Source: Candidatus Planktophila limnetica (GTDB lineage: Bacteria > Actinomycetota > Actinomycetes > Nanopelagicales > Nanopelagicaceae). Taken from it: 64,000 nt of DNA. The translations under genes and the position numbers were made by a program. The notes under the pieces were generated by a model. That model made no database searches. It was not told where the DNA came from and saw nothing but the letters and a program-made list of their open reading frames with translations. Of the stretch, positions 9,569 to 17,115 are shown piece by piece. Within the stretch, counting starts at the first letter, position 1, and every line of letters begins with the position of its first letter. Location: positions 620,001 to 684,000 of the forward strand of contig NZ_CP016782.1 of the NCBI RefSeq assembly GCF_002288365.1. The letters are read 5' to 3'.

Positions 9569-10773
9569 TTTTCTCTTTCTGATTCTTCGATATCTTCTCG
9601 GTTTATTCCTAGAATAAACAGTACGGAATCCAAGTAGGGTGCATTTAAGGCACTCTGCGCAGCATCTTGAACCGTTTGCTTCGCGTTGAAAGCAATGCCC
9701 AACCCAGCAGATGCAATCATGTCAAGATCGTTAGCGCCATCACCAATGGCTACTGTGTTTGCGGGTGAGACATTTTCCAAATTCGCAAACTCTTTTAACG
9801 CCTGAGCTTTTCCAGCACGATCAATTATTGGACCCAATAACTCTCCAGTTATTTTTCCATCGATAATTTCTAGTGTGTTTGAGCGAACATGAGTAACGCC
9901 AAGATCTTTGGCTAGTGGATTGATTACTTGAGAGAAACCACCGGAAACCAGACCTACACCGTGTCCAAGTTTTTTCAATGTGCGAATGAGTGTTCTGGCA
10001 CCTGGTGTGAGAGTAATGTCTCTGCTCACCTGAGCAATAATTGTTTCTGGTTGCCCCTTAAGCAGGCTTACGCGTTTGCGTAAAGATGCTTCAAAATCTA
10101 ATTCACCTCGCATTGCTGATTCCGTAATTAAGCGCACTTCTTGACCCACACCGCTAACTTCTGCGAGCAAATCGATAACTTCTTGTTGGATGAGTGTTGA
10201 ATCAACATCCATGACAACTAATTTCCGAGCGAAACGATTTAAACCAGAGATTTGAACTGCGATATCAACGCCAAACTTCTTTGCAGTGGGTCCAAGAGCC
10301 TTTCGCAGGGACTCTAGGTGTGAATCTGAAACTAAGAATTCAATGGCGGTTAGAGGGAAAGAAGCACTTCTATGAATTCTTTCTATATTTCCGCCAGTGG
10401 CTGCGATGTCCGAAGCTAAGTTTGCTATTGCTCCAGGTGTTATTTTCTCTGCCAGGGCGATTACGTGAATTAAACCCGTTTTTTGCGCTATGGATTCCGT
10501 AGTTTCGCTTGAGAAGGAGGTTGCGATATCCACATTGAGTTTTATTGCGCATTCATTTAAATCTGCCTCCACAGCGGCAGCATGCGCCGGATCTAAATCA
10601 ATTAAAACTGTGAGTATTAAGCGAGATCTAATAACCACTTGCTCAATATCTAAAACAGTGATGGAAAATGGCTCCAAGGTAGTAAAGAGAGCTGAAGAAA
10701 TTCCAGGGGCATCAATGCCAGAGAGCAGGATCAGACCTGTGTAACGATTGGCAACTCTGTCATTTCTATCCAT
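9565..10773 (-). CDS. serB: Phosphoserine phosphatase with N-terminal ACT domains
   Basis: SerB makes serine from phosphoserine. The 402-residue form has two ACT-type domains in the first 180 residues (TGLILLSGIDAPGISSAL and GLIHVIALAEKITPGAI), then a HAD phosphatase domain with VVMDVDSTLIQ (nucleophile Asp), GLVSGGFSQV, and GDGANDLDMI. A longer open frame runs up to 10944, but the ATG at 10773 fits the family and follows TAATCT by 7 bases. It is divergent from the ABC gene and convergent with hisG. The ACT domains suggest amino-acid feedback. Confidence 0.93.
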   Translation of the reverse strand: MDRNDRVANRYTGLILLSGIDAPGISSALFTTLEPFSITVLDIEQVVIRSRLILTVLIDLDPAHAAAVEADLNECAIKLNVDIATSFSSETTESIAQKTGLIHVIALAEKITPGAIANLASDIAATGGNIERIHRSASFPLTAIEFLVSDSHLESLRKALGPTAKKFGVDIAVQISGLNRFARKLVVMDVDSTLIQQEVIDLLAEVSGVGQEVRLITESAMRGELDFEASLRKRVSLLKGQPETIIAQVSRDITLTPGARTLIRTLKKLGHGVGLVSGGFSQVINPLAKDLGVTHVRSNTLEIIDGKITGELLGPIIDRAGKAQALKEFANLENVSPANTVAIGDGANDLDMIASAGLGIAFNAKQTVQDAAQSALNAPYLDSVLFILGINREDIEESEREN

Positions 10774-10780
10774 GGGATAT

Positions 10781-10786
10781 AGATTA
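10781..10786 (-). promoter_or_regulatory. -10 element TAATCT before serB
   Basis: On the minus strand TAATCT lies seven bases before the serB ATG, one base more than in the strict leaderless cases in this window. It supports the start at 10773 over the upstream in-frame starts. Confidence 0.42.
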
Positions 10787-10858
10787 TCGTCAATTACACA
10801 TGCGAAATTGCATGCGGTTGACCCAATTAGGCCCCGTGAAGCACTATCTTTTTGTTCT

Positions 10859-11644
10859 ATGGCTTCGCAATTAGTTCTCTCACTCGATGGTGTTTGTGTT
10901 GTGAGAGACGGTAAACAAATTTTGGGACCAATTTCTTTCCGCATTGCCGCAGGGGAGCGATGGGTAATTCTGGGGCCAAATGGTGCCGGAAAATCAACAC
11001 TTCTGGGAGTACTTGCAGCTCGAATTTTTCCAAGTAAGGGACAGGCTCTTTTATTGGATCAACAGGTAGGCCGAGTTGATCTTTCAGAGTTACGTACACG
11101 AATAGGTTTGGCATCTCCATCGTTAGAAGCGATGGTTGAATCTAATGAAGTGGTTAGAGATGTTGTTTTAACAGCTGCATATGCCATCATCGGTCGGTGG
11201 AATGAAAATTATGATTTATGGGATGAATCTCGCGCGGTTGCATTATTGACAACCTTTGGTGTTCGAGAACTCGGTGATAGAAAGTTTTCAACTCTAAGTT
11301 CTGGTGAAAAAAAGCGAGTGCTAATTTCTCGAGCCCTGATGGCCGATCCTGAATTACTGTTACTTGATGAACCAGCGGCTGGACTAGATGTTGGTGGACG
11401 AGAAGATCTATTGCGGCGATTCACTCAATTTTCAAATGATCCAACTGCTCCAGCGAGTGTTTTAGTAACGCATCACATCGAAGAAATACCGGTTGGCACT
11501 ACTCATGCGATTTTACTTAAAGATGGCAAGATCGCAGTTAGCGGTCCAGTTGCTTCGGTAATAACTAGTGAACACGTGAGTGCTGTCTTTGGTTTACCTA
11601 TCGAAGTCAAACATGAAAGTGATCGATTCTTCGCCCGTGCTTAG
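10859..11644 (+). CDS. ABC transporter ATP-binding protein, substrate unknown
   Basis: A 261-residue stand-alone ABC ATPase with Walker A GPNGAGKST (about 39-47), signature LSSGEKKRVLISRAL near 145, Walker B LLLLDEPAAGLD and switch His in VTHHIEEIP. The sequence resembles single-domain ATPases of the iron-complex or ModF-like group. No permease or binding protein gene is nearby, so the partner must be elsewhere or it may act without one. The longer frame from 10748 runs antisense into serB; I chose ATG 10859 because MASQLVLSLDGV is the normal domain start. ung overlaps its end by 32 bases. Confidence 0.85.
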   Translation: MASQLVLSLDGVCVVRDGKQILGPISFRIAAGERWVILGPNGAGKSTLLGVLAARIFPSKGQALLLDQQVGRVDLSELRTRIGLASPSLEAMVESNEVVRDVVLTAAYAIIGRWNENYDLWDESRAVALLTTFGVRELGDRKFSTLSSGEKKRVLISRALMADPELLLLDEPAAGLDVGGREDLLRRFTQFSNDPTAPASVLVTHHIEEIPVGTTHAILLKDGKIAVSGPVASVITSEHVSAVFGLPIEVKHESDRFFARA

Positions 11645-12275
11645 AGATTTACTGGATGCACGTTGGCATACATTGTTGGAACCTGCTCTACATCTTCTTG
11701 ATAAATTGGACCAAGATTTGGATTTCAAAACCAGCGTTCCAGCCAAGGAAGAGATATTCCGAGCTTTTGAATGTGAACCCTCATCAATCAAGGTTGTGAT
11801 CATCGGACAGGATCCGTACCCAAATAAGAATCATGCAATGGGACTCTCCTTTAGCATTCCCTCCAATGTCGAGAGTATTCCAGCATCATTGAGAAATATT
11901 TACACCGAGATGCTAAGTGATGTGGGAGGCATTGCGCCAAGTAATGGCGATCTTAGATATTTGACCGAGCAGGGTGTGATGTTACTCAATCGAGGGTTAA
12001 CCATTTCTTTGCCGGATAAGAAAGTGAATTCTCTTTGGTATGGATTCACAGATTTAGTCGCGCAGGTACTAGCGAATCAGGGTGTAATCGGAATTTTTTG
12101 GGGGAATCAAGCACAAAAGCTGGCGAAATATTTCCCAACAGATAAGCAGATACTTAGTGTTCACCCAAGTCCATTATCTGCATATCGGGGATTCTTTGGT
12201 AGTAAACCTTTTTCTGCGGTGAATAGAATTTTAGAGTTAGAAAAAAAGCCAATCATTAAATGGACAAAACAATAG
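11613..12275 (+). CDS. ung: Uracil-DNA glycosylase, family 1
   Basis: Ung removes uracil from DNA to start base-excision repair. The 220-residue protein has the water-activating loop GQDPYPNKNHAMGLSFS near residue 65 (catalytic Asp), LLNRGLT, IFWGNQAQKL and the DNA-clamping loop HPSPLSAYRGFFG near 183. ATG 11613 is used here; GTG 11619 is also possible, and either start lies inside the ABC gene. The stop codon is inside a strong bidirectional terminator stem. Confidence 0.94.
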   Translation: MKVIDSSPVLRDLLDARWHTLLEPALHLLDKLDQDLDFKTSVPAKEEIFRAFECEPSSIKVVIIGQDPYPNKNHAMGLSFSIPSNVESIPASLRNIYTEMLSDVGGIAPSNGDLRYLTEQGVMLLNRGLTISLPDKKVNSLWYGFTDLVAQVLANQGVIGIFWGNQAQKLAKYFPTDKQILSVHPSPLSAYRGFFGSKPFSAVNRILELEKKPIIKWTKQ

Positions 12276-12305
12276 CGCGGAACCGATAAAGGCTCCGCGC
12301 TATTG
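12270..12305. terminator. Bidirectional terminator between ung and the purine permease
   Basis: A perfect 12-bp stem (CAATAGCGCGGA with TCCGCGCTATTG, 12-base loop) is followed by TTTTATTT on the plus strand and preceded by AAAA, so it can stop transcripts from both convergent genes. It includes the ung stop codon. Confidence 0.85.
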
Positions 12306-12317
12306 TTTTATTTCAAA

Positions 12318-13811
12318 TTATCCAATCCAGGATTTAATTGGAGAAGATAGGAAGTAAACCATAAAGAGAACAGCGACGAGAATAAGAAGTGGATGTACTT
12401 CTTTACGACGTCCTTGTACTAAACGGATTACCACGTGTGAGACAAAACCGGCGCCGATACCTACTGAGATGTTGTAGGTAAATGGCATAAGAATGATTGT
12501 AAGGAAAGCAGGTATTCCAATACCCAAATCATCCCAAGCTATGTCTTTAACTTGTGACATCATCAAGAAACCGACGATGATCAAAGCAGGTGTAGCAGCT
12601 TCGTAAGGAATAACTGCTACTAGCGGTGATAGGAAAGTTGTTAGTAAAAAGAGTAGGCCTGTAACGATGGAAGCTAGGCCTGTTCGTGCTCCTTCGCCAA
12701 CTCCGGAAGCTGATTCGATATAACTTGTATTCGAAGAAATACCGGCTGCGCCACCAGTTGCTGCAGCAATTGAATCAACAATAAGAATCTTATTGGCTCC
12801 TTCTACATTGCCCTTGGAATCAGTTAAACCAGCTTGATTACCAATTGCAGTCATGGTTCCCATTGTGTCGAAGAAATCGGCAAGCAATAAAGTGAACACA
12901 AGTAACAGAGCGGCCAAGAAGCCAGTTTTAGGATTAGTAAATGCTCCAAAAATATCTTCGAAACCTAAACCTAGAGAATCAAAGCGTGGAGTATCGGTGA
13001 AGTTCAATGTTCCATCTGCATTTTTTGGCAAGGCAGGTGTGTTTAAACCCCATCCGCGTGAATTAGATTCAGTTGGACTAATAAAGCTATTTCCAACCTT
13101 GAATTGGCTTTCAACGATGATTGCCAAGATTGTTGAAGTGATGATACCGATGAGGATAGATCCTTTGATCTTTCTCACCATCAACACGATAGTGAGCAAA
13201 AGACCCACTGTGAACACAACGATTGGCCAACCAACTAGTTGTCCACCATCTCCTAGTTCTAATGGAACTGCAGAAGGTTTCGAATTATTGCTTCCCCACA
13301 CAACGTTTGGGGTGCGGCGAACAAAACCGCTATCGACTAGTCCGATCAGTGCAATGAAAAGTCCAATACCAACTGAAATTGCTACCTTAAGTGGTGTTGG
13401 AATGGCCTTGAACACAGCAATACGAAATCCTGTAAAGACTAAGACCAGGATGATTAGACCTTCTAGTACTACCAGTCCCATTGCTTGCGCCCATGTTGCA
13501 TTCTTAGCTATAGATACAGCAACGAATGTGTTTAATCCAAGTCCTGTTGCAAGAGCGAGAGGGAAGTTTGCAACTGCACCCATAAGTATTGTCAGCAATC
13601 CAGCAACAAGGGCTGTACCTGCTGCAACGATAATGATTGCATTCGTTCTATCACCACCGCCTATAAAAGCTCCGGTGCTATCTGTTGTTGCCAAGATAAG
13701 GGGATTAAGTGCAACGATGTAAGCCATTGTGAAAAACGTGACAATTCCACCGCGAACTTCGCGGGCAACTGTTGATCCACGTTGTGTGATTTTGAAGTAC
13801 GTATCTAACAT
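12318..13811 (-). CDS. NCS2 family purine permease, AzgA/PbuG type
   Basis: A 497-residue membrane protein with at least ten hydrophobic helices. The family signatures are clear: REVRGGIVTFFTMAYIVALNP at the N-terminus (shown to 20 as REVRGGIVTFFTMAYIVALN), TGLGLNTFVA, DFFDTMGTMTAIGNQAG and SNTSYIESASGVGEGART. This subgroup imports adenine, guanine or hypoxanthine with protons. The start ATG has an AGGAAGG ribosome site 6 bases upstream, unlike the leaderless genes nearby. Its 93-base leader has hairpins that exclude one another, which suggests RNA-level control. It fits with apt and tdk nearby as salvage functions. Exact substrate is inferred. Confidence 0.9.
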   Translation of the reverse strand: MLDTYFKITQRGSTVAREVRGGIVTFFTMAYIVALNPLILATTDSTGAFIGGGDRTNAIIIVAAGTALVAGLLTILMGAVANFPLALATGLGLNTFVAVSIAKNATWAQAMGLVVLEGLIILVLVFTGFRIAVFKAIPTPLKVAISVGIGLFIALIGLVDSGFVRRTPNVVWGSNNSKPSAVPLELGDGGQLVGWPIVVFTVGLLLTIVLMVRKIKGSILIGIITSTILAIIVESQFKVGNSFISPTESNSRGWGLNTPALPKNADGTLNFTDTPRFDSLGLGFEDIFGAFTNPKTGFLAALLLVFTLLLADFFDTMGTMTAIGNQAGLTDSKGNVEGANKILIVDSIAAATGGAAGISSNTSYIESASGVGEGARTGLASIVTGLLFLLTTFLSPLVAVIPYEAATPALIIVGFLMMSQVKDIAWDDLGIGIPAFLTIILMPFTYNISVGIGAGFVSHVVIRLVQGRRKEVHPLLILVAVLFMVYFLSSPIKSWIG

Positions 13812-13835
13812 GATCGACCTTCCTGATTTTGGTAT

Positions 13836-13879
13836 CGGGGGTGTTTGCGACCCCGTGCGAAATCACGGCTCGCAGGCCG
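13836..13879 (-). promoter_or_regulatory. Three overlapping hairpins in the permease leader, riboswitch-like
   Basis: Read on the minus strand, the leader forms CGGC/GCCG (13879-13866), CCGTG/CACGG (13868-13853) and CGGGG/CCCCG (13855-13836). Hairpins 1 and 2 share the bases CGG/CCG at 13866-13868, and hairpins 2 and 3 share 13853-13855, so hairpin 2 excludes both others. The ribosome site AGGAAGG follows at about 13818-13824. There is no U-run, so it is not an ordinary terminator. The pairings are seen; the switch role is inferred. I do not recognise a known riboswitch family. Confidence 0.45.
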
Positions 13880-13904
13880 GAGGAAGATGATGTAACGCTA
13901 TCTA

Positions 13905-14585
13905 TTACTGTGAGGTAAAACGGGATACAACACCCAATGAGATGGCAATAGATTGGCCAATAAAGAGGGCAAATAAGGCGGTTCCGAGCCCAACAGTGCC
14001 ACCAAGTATGGCTCCCAAGATTAAGACCGTAGCTTCGATTCCCAAGCGCACTCGACCCACGCGAATACCGCTTCGATGGTGAAGGGCAGTCATTAATCCA
14101 TCACGAGGACCAGGTCCGAGAGCGCACGTTATATATAAAGCAGAACCAAGGCCAACCATTGCGATACCTAAAAAGTCCATCGCAACTCCAACTAAGTAAT
14201 TCTGCGCTAAAGGAAAAATATTTACACCTAATTGGATGGCACTTGCGATAATCAAAATATTTGCGAGTGTTCCAAATCCTGGTTTTTCGCGTAAAGGAAT
14301 CCACAGAAGAAGTACCAATGTACTTATAGCAAATGTTGAAACTCCTAATGAAATATCCAATCTTTTTGAAACTCCTTGGGCAAGGACTGTCCACGGTGCA
14401 TTTCCAGTACCGCTTTGAACCAGTAGAGAATCACCTAATCCAAAGATGAATAAGCCAAAGCCCAGGATGAACAATCTCTGAAAAGAAAGGTCCCATCGAT
14501 GACGAGCCGCCCAAGAAGTGTGAGGAATTGTTCTGTGTGGGCGAAGGAATTCAAGAAAAACATTCTTGGAAGCATCTGTGCTCAT
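13905..14585 (-). CDS. YczE/YitT-like integral membrane protein
   Basis: A 226-residue membrane protein with five or six hydrophobic segments after a charged N-terminus. Features of the YczE/YyaS family (COG2364 type) are GDSLLVQSGTGNAPWTVLAQG near 65-85 (quoted part GTGNAPWTVLAQG), and the loop CALGPGPRDGLM near 145 followed by RVGRVRLGIEA. Function is unknown for most members. I use ATG 14585 rather than the longer frame to 14846, because that extension runs antisense through the DUF554 gene and ATG 14585 follows TACACT by exactly six bases. The permease gene lies downstream on the same strand. Confidence 0.82.
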   Translation of the reverse strand: MSTDASKNVFLEFLRPHRTIPHTSWAARHRWDLSFQRLFILGFGLFIFGLGDSLLVQSGTGNAPWTVLAQGVSKRLDISLGVSTFAISTLVLLLWIPLREKPGFGTLANILIIASAIQLGVNIFPLAQNYLVGVAMDFLGIAMVGLGSALYITCALGPGPRDGLMTALHHRSGIRVGRVRLGIEATVLILGAILGGTVGLGTALFALFIGQSIAISLGVVSRFTSQ

Positions 14586-14591
14586 TCGTGA

Positions 14592-14597
14592 AGTGTA
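14592..14597 (-). promoter_or_regulatory. -10 element TACACT of a leaderless promoter for the YczE-like gene
   Basis: On the minus strand TACACT lies six bases (tcacga) before ATG 14585. It is only five bases from the opposing plus-strand -10 at 14603, so the two promoters must overlap. Confidence 0.52.
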
Positions 14598-14602
14598 AGG
14601 GA

Positions 14603-14608
14603 TAGAAT
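14603..14608 (+). promoter_or_regulatory. -10 element TAGAAT driving the DUF554 gene
   Basis: TAGAAT lies six bases (gaagca) before an ATG at 14615. That ATG opens only a five-codon frame, not the DUF554 gene, whose GTG starts at 14629. Confidence 0.52.
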
Positions 14609-14614
14609 GAAGCA

Positions 14615-14632
14615 ATGAGGTTGATATCGTGA
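14615..14632 (+). other. Five-codon mini-ORF overlapping the DUF554 start
   Basis: ATG AGG TTG ATA TCG TGA starts exactly where a leaderless transcript from TAGAAT should begin. Its TGA overlaps the GTG start of the downstream gene (GTGA), the classical geometry for translational coupling. The peptide would be MRLIS. The reading is direct; translation is inferred. GAGG inside it could also serve as the ribosome site for the GTG. Confidence 0.4.
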
Positions 14633-15366
14633 TTGCAGGTTTAGGTACTCTGATCAATGTTGTTGCAATCATTGCAGGTTCTGCAATAGGAGTTGTAGCA
14701 GGCTCTCGGTTAGCGCTTAAAACTCGGGATCTAATTACTGATGTTCTGGGCTTAATAACCATTTTGGCTGCCGCTAGCGCAATCATTCCAATGTTTAGTA
14801 AAGAGTTCAGTTCGGCATTGCCAAAAGGCTGGACTCTACTGAGCATTCTTGCTTCCCTTTTAATTGGTGGCCTAATTGGTTCCGCGCTTAAATTAGAAGA
14901 TCGCTTAGAACACCTCGGACAAAATTTAAGGCGCAGATTTGGTGCCCATCATGAAGGCACTTTTGTTGAGGGATTTGTCTCTTCTTCACTCCTCTTTGTT
15001 ATTGGTCCTCTTGCAATTCTGGGAAGCATTAGCGATGGAATGGGTACGGGAATTGATCAGCTTTCATTAAAGTCGATACTGGACTTTTTTGCGGCAATCG
15101 CTTTTGCTGCTTCCCTTGGTTGGGGTGTTGCTGCCTCTGCAATTCCTGTCGGCATTTATCAAGGTATATGGACTTTGATTGGTTTCTTGCTCGGAAACGT
15201 GTTGGCTCAGTATCAAATAGATGCCATGACGATAGTAGGCGGTCTTTTGCTCTTATCCATCGGTCTGCGTCTACTTAAAATCAAAGAAGTAGCAGTTGGA
15301 AATTTGCTTCCGGCGCTAGCAGTTGCGCCAATATTTGTTTACGTTCTCCATGCATTTATTGGTTAG
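14629..15366 (+). CDS. DUF554 family membrane protein (YdfK-like)
   Basis: A 245-residue protein with about six hydrophobic helices. The N-terminus GLGTLINVVAIIAGSAIG, the charged segment LEDRLEHLGQNLRRRFG and the motif FVSSSLLFVIGPLAILGSI with a following GDGMGT-like SDGMGTGIDQL are typical of DUF554, whose function is unknown. The start is GTG with GAGG eight bases upstream, overlapping a five-codon mini-ORF. Its stop overlaps that of the convergent alcohol dehydrogenase by 4 bases. Confidence 0.85.
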   Translation: MIAGLGTLINVVAIIAGSAIGVVAGSRLALKTRDLITDVLGLITILAAASAIIPMFSKEFSSALPKGWTLLSILASLLIGGLIGSALKLEDRLEHLGQNLRRRFGAHHEGTFVEGFVSSSLLFVIGPLAILGSISDGMGTGIDQLSLKSILDFFAAIAFAASLGWGVAASAIPVGIYQGIWTLIGFLLGNVLAQYQIDAMTIVGGLLLLSIGLRLLKIKEVAVGNLLPALAVAPIFVYVLHAFIG

Positions 15367-16403
15367 AAAGTGCTCGCGTCGATAACAAATCGATATTTTA
15401 CATCGCTTGCAACAGTGCGATCGTAGGCAGTATTTGCACAGTCAGCATTAATAACCTCAACATCGCTAACAATGTCTTTTTCGCCACAGAAGTTGATCAT
15501 CTCCTGAAGTTCAGAAACCCCACCAATCATTGATCCTGTAATTGATCGTCGGCCATCTAGCATCACGCCTGCATGGAGTGCAAAAGGCTTACCAGGAAGA
15601 CCAATAATTACGAGAGTTCCATCAAGTTTTAGACATTGTAAGTATTCATTGATATCAATCTCGGCACTAACAGTATTTAAAATGATGTCAAATGATTTTT
15701 TCAATGGTGCGAACGCACCTGGTTCTTTTGTGTTTACGAAGTGGTGGGCACCCATTTTCTTCGCATCACCCTCTTTCGAAGCAGAGTGAGATAAAACTGT
15801 AACGTCTGCCCCCATCGCAACAGCGAATTTAACTCCCATATGACCCAATCCACCTAGTCCCATAACGGCAACTTTAGAATTTGGTCCTACCTTGAAATGT
15901 TTAATTGGAGAGTACAGAGTTATTCCTGCGCAAAGCAAAGGAGCTACGCCTTCTAGAGCCAAGTTCGCAGGAATGTGCACGGCGTAATCTTCATTAATTA
16001 CGAAGTTGTTTGAGTAGCCGCCTCTAGTTTCATTCTTACCGTTTCGTTCAATGCTGTTGTATGTGCCAGTCATACCTTCCAGGCAATACTGCTGTAAACC
16101 TTTTTGACAGTTTGCACACGTGCGACAAGAATCAACGAAGACTCCTACGCCGATCAGATCGCCCACCTTGAATTTCGTAACAGCTGTTCCGATTGAAGTA
16201 ACAACACCTGCAATTTCATGTCCTGGAACTAATGGATAGTAGACAGATCCCCATTCACCACGGGCTGTATGAATATCAGAGTGACAAATTCCTGTGTATT
16301 TAATATCTAAGCCAACATCATGAGATCCAATTTCACGGCGGTCAAATTCGAAAGTTTTCAAAGGCGATGTCGCGTTTTCTACTGCTAAGCCTCGTGATTT
16401 CAT
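15363..16403 (-). CDS. Zinc-dependent alcohol dehydrogenase, YahK/cinnamyl type
   Basis: A 346-residue medium-chain dehydrogenase that probably reduces aldehydes with NADPH. Catalytic zinc ligands lie in GICHSDIHTARGEW and PLVPGHEIAG; structural zinc is held by four cysteines in DSCRTCANCQKGLQQYC near 93-109. The coenzyme fold is marked by GLGGLGHMGVKFA near 175, and HSASKEGDAKK suggests NADP preference. The ATG has AAAGGA six bases before it, and tdk lies upstream with a 16-base gap, so they are likely cotranscribed. The natural substrate cannot be told from sequence. Confidence 0.9.
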   Translation of the reverse strand: MKSRGLAVENATSPLKTFEFDRREIGSHDVGLDIKYTGICHSDIHTARGEWGSVYYPLVPGHEIAGVVTSIGTAVTKFKVGDLIGVGVFVDSCRTCANCQKGLQQYCLEGMTGTYNSIERNGKNETRGGYSNNFVINEDYAVHIPANLALEGVAPLLCAGITLYSPIKHFKVGPNSKVAVMGLGGLGHMGVKFAVAMGADVTVLSHSASKEGDAKKMGAHHFVNTKEPGAFAPLKKSFDIILNTVSAEIDINEYLQCLKLDGTLVIIGLPGKPFALHAGVMLDGRRSITGSMIGGVSELQEMINFCGEKDIVSDVEVINADCANTAYDRTVASDVKYRFVIDASTF

Positions 16404-16419
16404 GTCAATCCTTTGTTAT

Positions 16420-17061
16420 TTAGGTAAATGGAAGTGGATCTGTGGAAATGTGTGCTGCTTTTGATGAACGAGCTGTTACTTCTCTCATGTGGTGTCTGCG
16501 GCACAAAACTTCGTAGGCCACTTCTTGTCCTGGAGCCACATCGCCTACAACTACTTGTTCTCCTTGAGTAACCATTGTTCCGTCTACGGTGCGTGCATTA
16601 TGTGTTGCCCTAGATCCACACCAACAGAGTGCTTCAACTTGTAATGTGTTAACGCGATCAGCCAATTCTACTAAACGCGCAGATCCTGGGAAAAGTTTTG
16701 TTCTAAAATCGGAGAGAATTCCGAAGGCAAATACATCAATGCCGAGTCCATCAACGATTTTTGCTAACTGTTCTATTTGGACAGGATTATAGAATTGGGC
16801 TTCATCACAAATTATGTAATCTATTCGTGATCCTTGTGATAATTTATCAACTACATATTTATGCAGATCCATTTCTATACTTACTTCGATAGCTGGACTT
16901 TGAAGACCTAGCCGGGAAGAAATAACACCAGAACCCGCACGATCTTGAGATGTGAAAATTAAACCTGTGCGACCTCTGCTTTGATGATTATGAGCGGTCT
17001 GCAATGCCAAAGTGGATTTACCACTATCCATTGTTCCGCAGTAATAAATTAGTTCAGCCAC
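16420..17061 (-). CDS. tdk: Thymidine kinase
   Basis: Tdk phosphorylates thymidine to TMP in nucleotide salvage. The 213-residue protein belongs to the tetrameric type II family: P-loop YCGTMDSGKSTLALQ at residues 7-21, Walker B with catalytic Glu CDEAQFYN near 87, the lasso region, and zinc cysteines in CWCG and CRRHH. It starts with GTG, preceded by CAAGAT at six bases, a weaker version of the leaderless pattern in this region. The adh gene follows. Confidence 0.94.
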   Translation of the reverse strand: MAELIYYCGTMDSGKSTLALQTAHNHQSRGRTGLIFTSQDRAGSGVISSRLGLQSPAIEVSIEMDLHKYVVDKLSQGSRIDYIICDEAQFYNPVQIEQLAKIVDGLGIDVFAFGILSDFRTKLFPGSARLVELADRVNTLQVEALCWCGSRATHNARTVDGTMVTQGEQVVVGDVAPGQEVAYEVLCRRHHMREVTARSSKAAHISTDPLPFT

Positions 17062-17115
17062 GGGTGCATCTTGCCACTGCGTTGGCTTTTGCGCAGGTCT
17101 AAGCCGAAACTTTAC

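Noticed and set aside
12853-13722. 289-codon open frame on the plus strand
   Set aside because: It is antisense to the purine permease, is rich in Ser, Pro, Thr and Ile as expected from the reverse of a hydrophobic gene, and has no family features or ribosome site.
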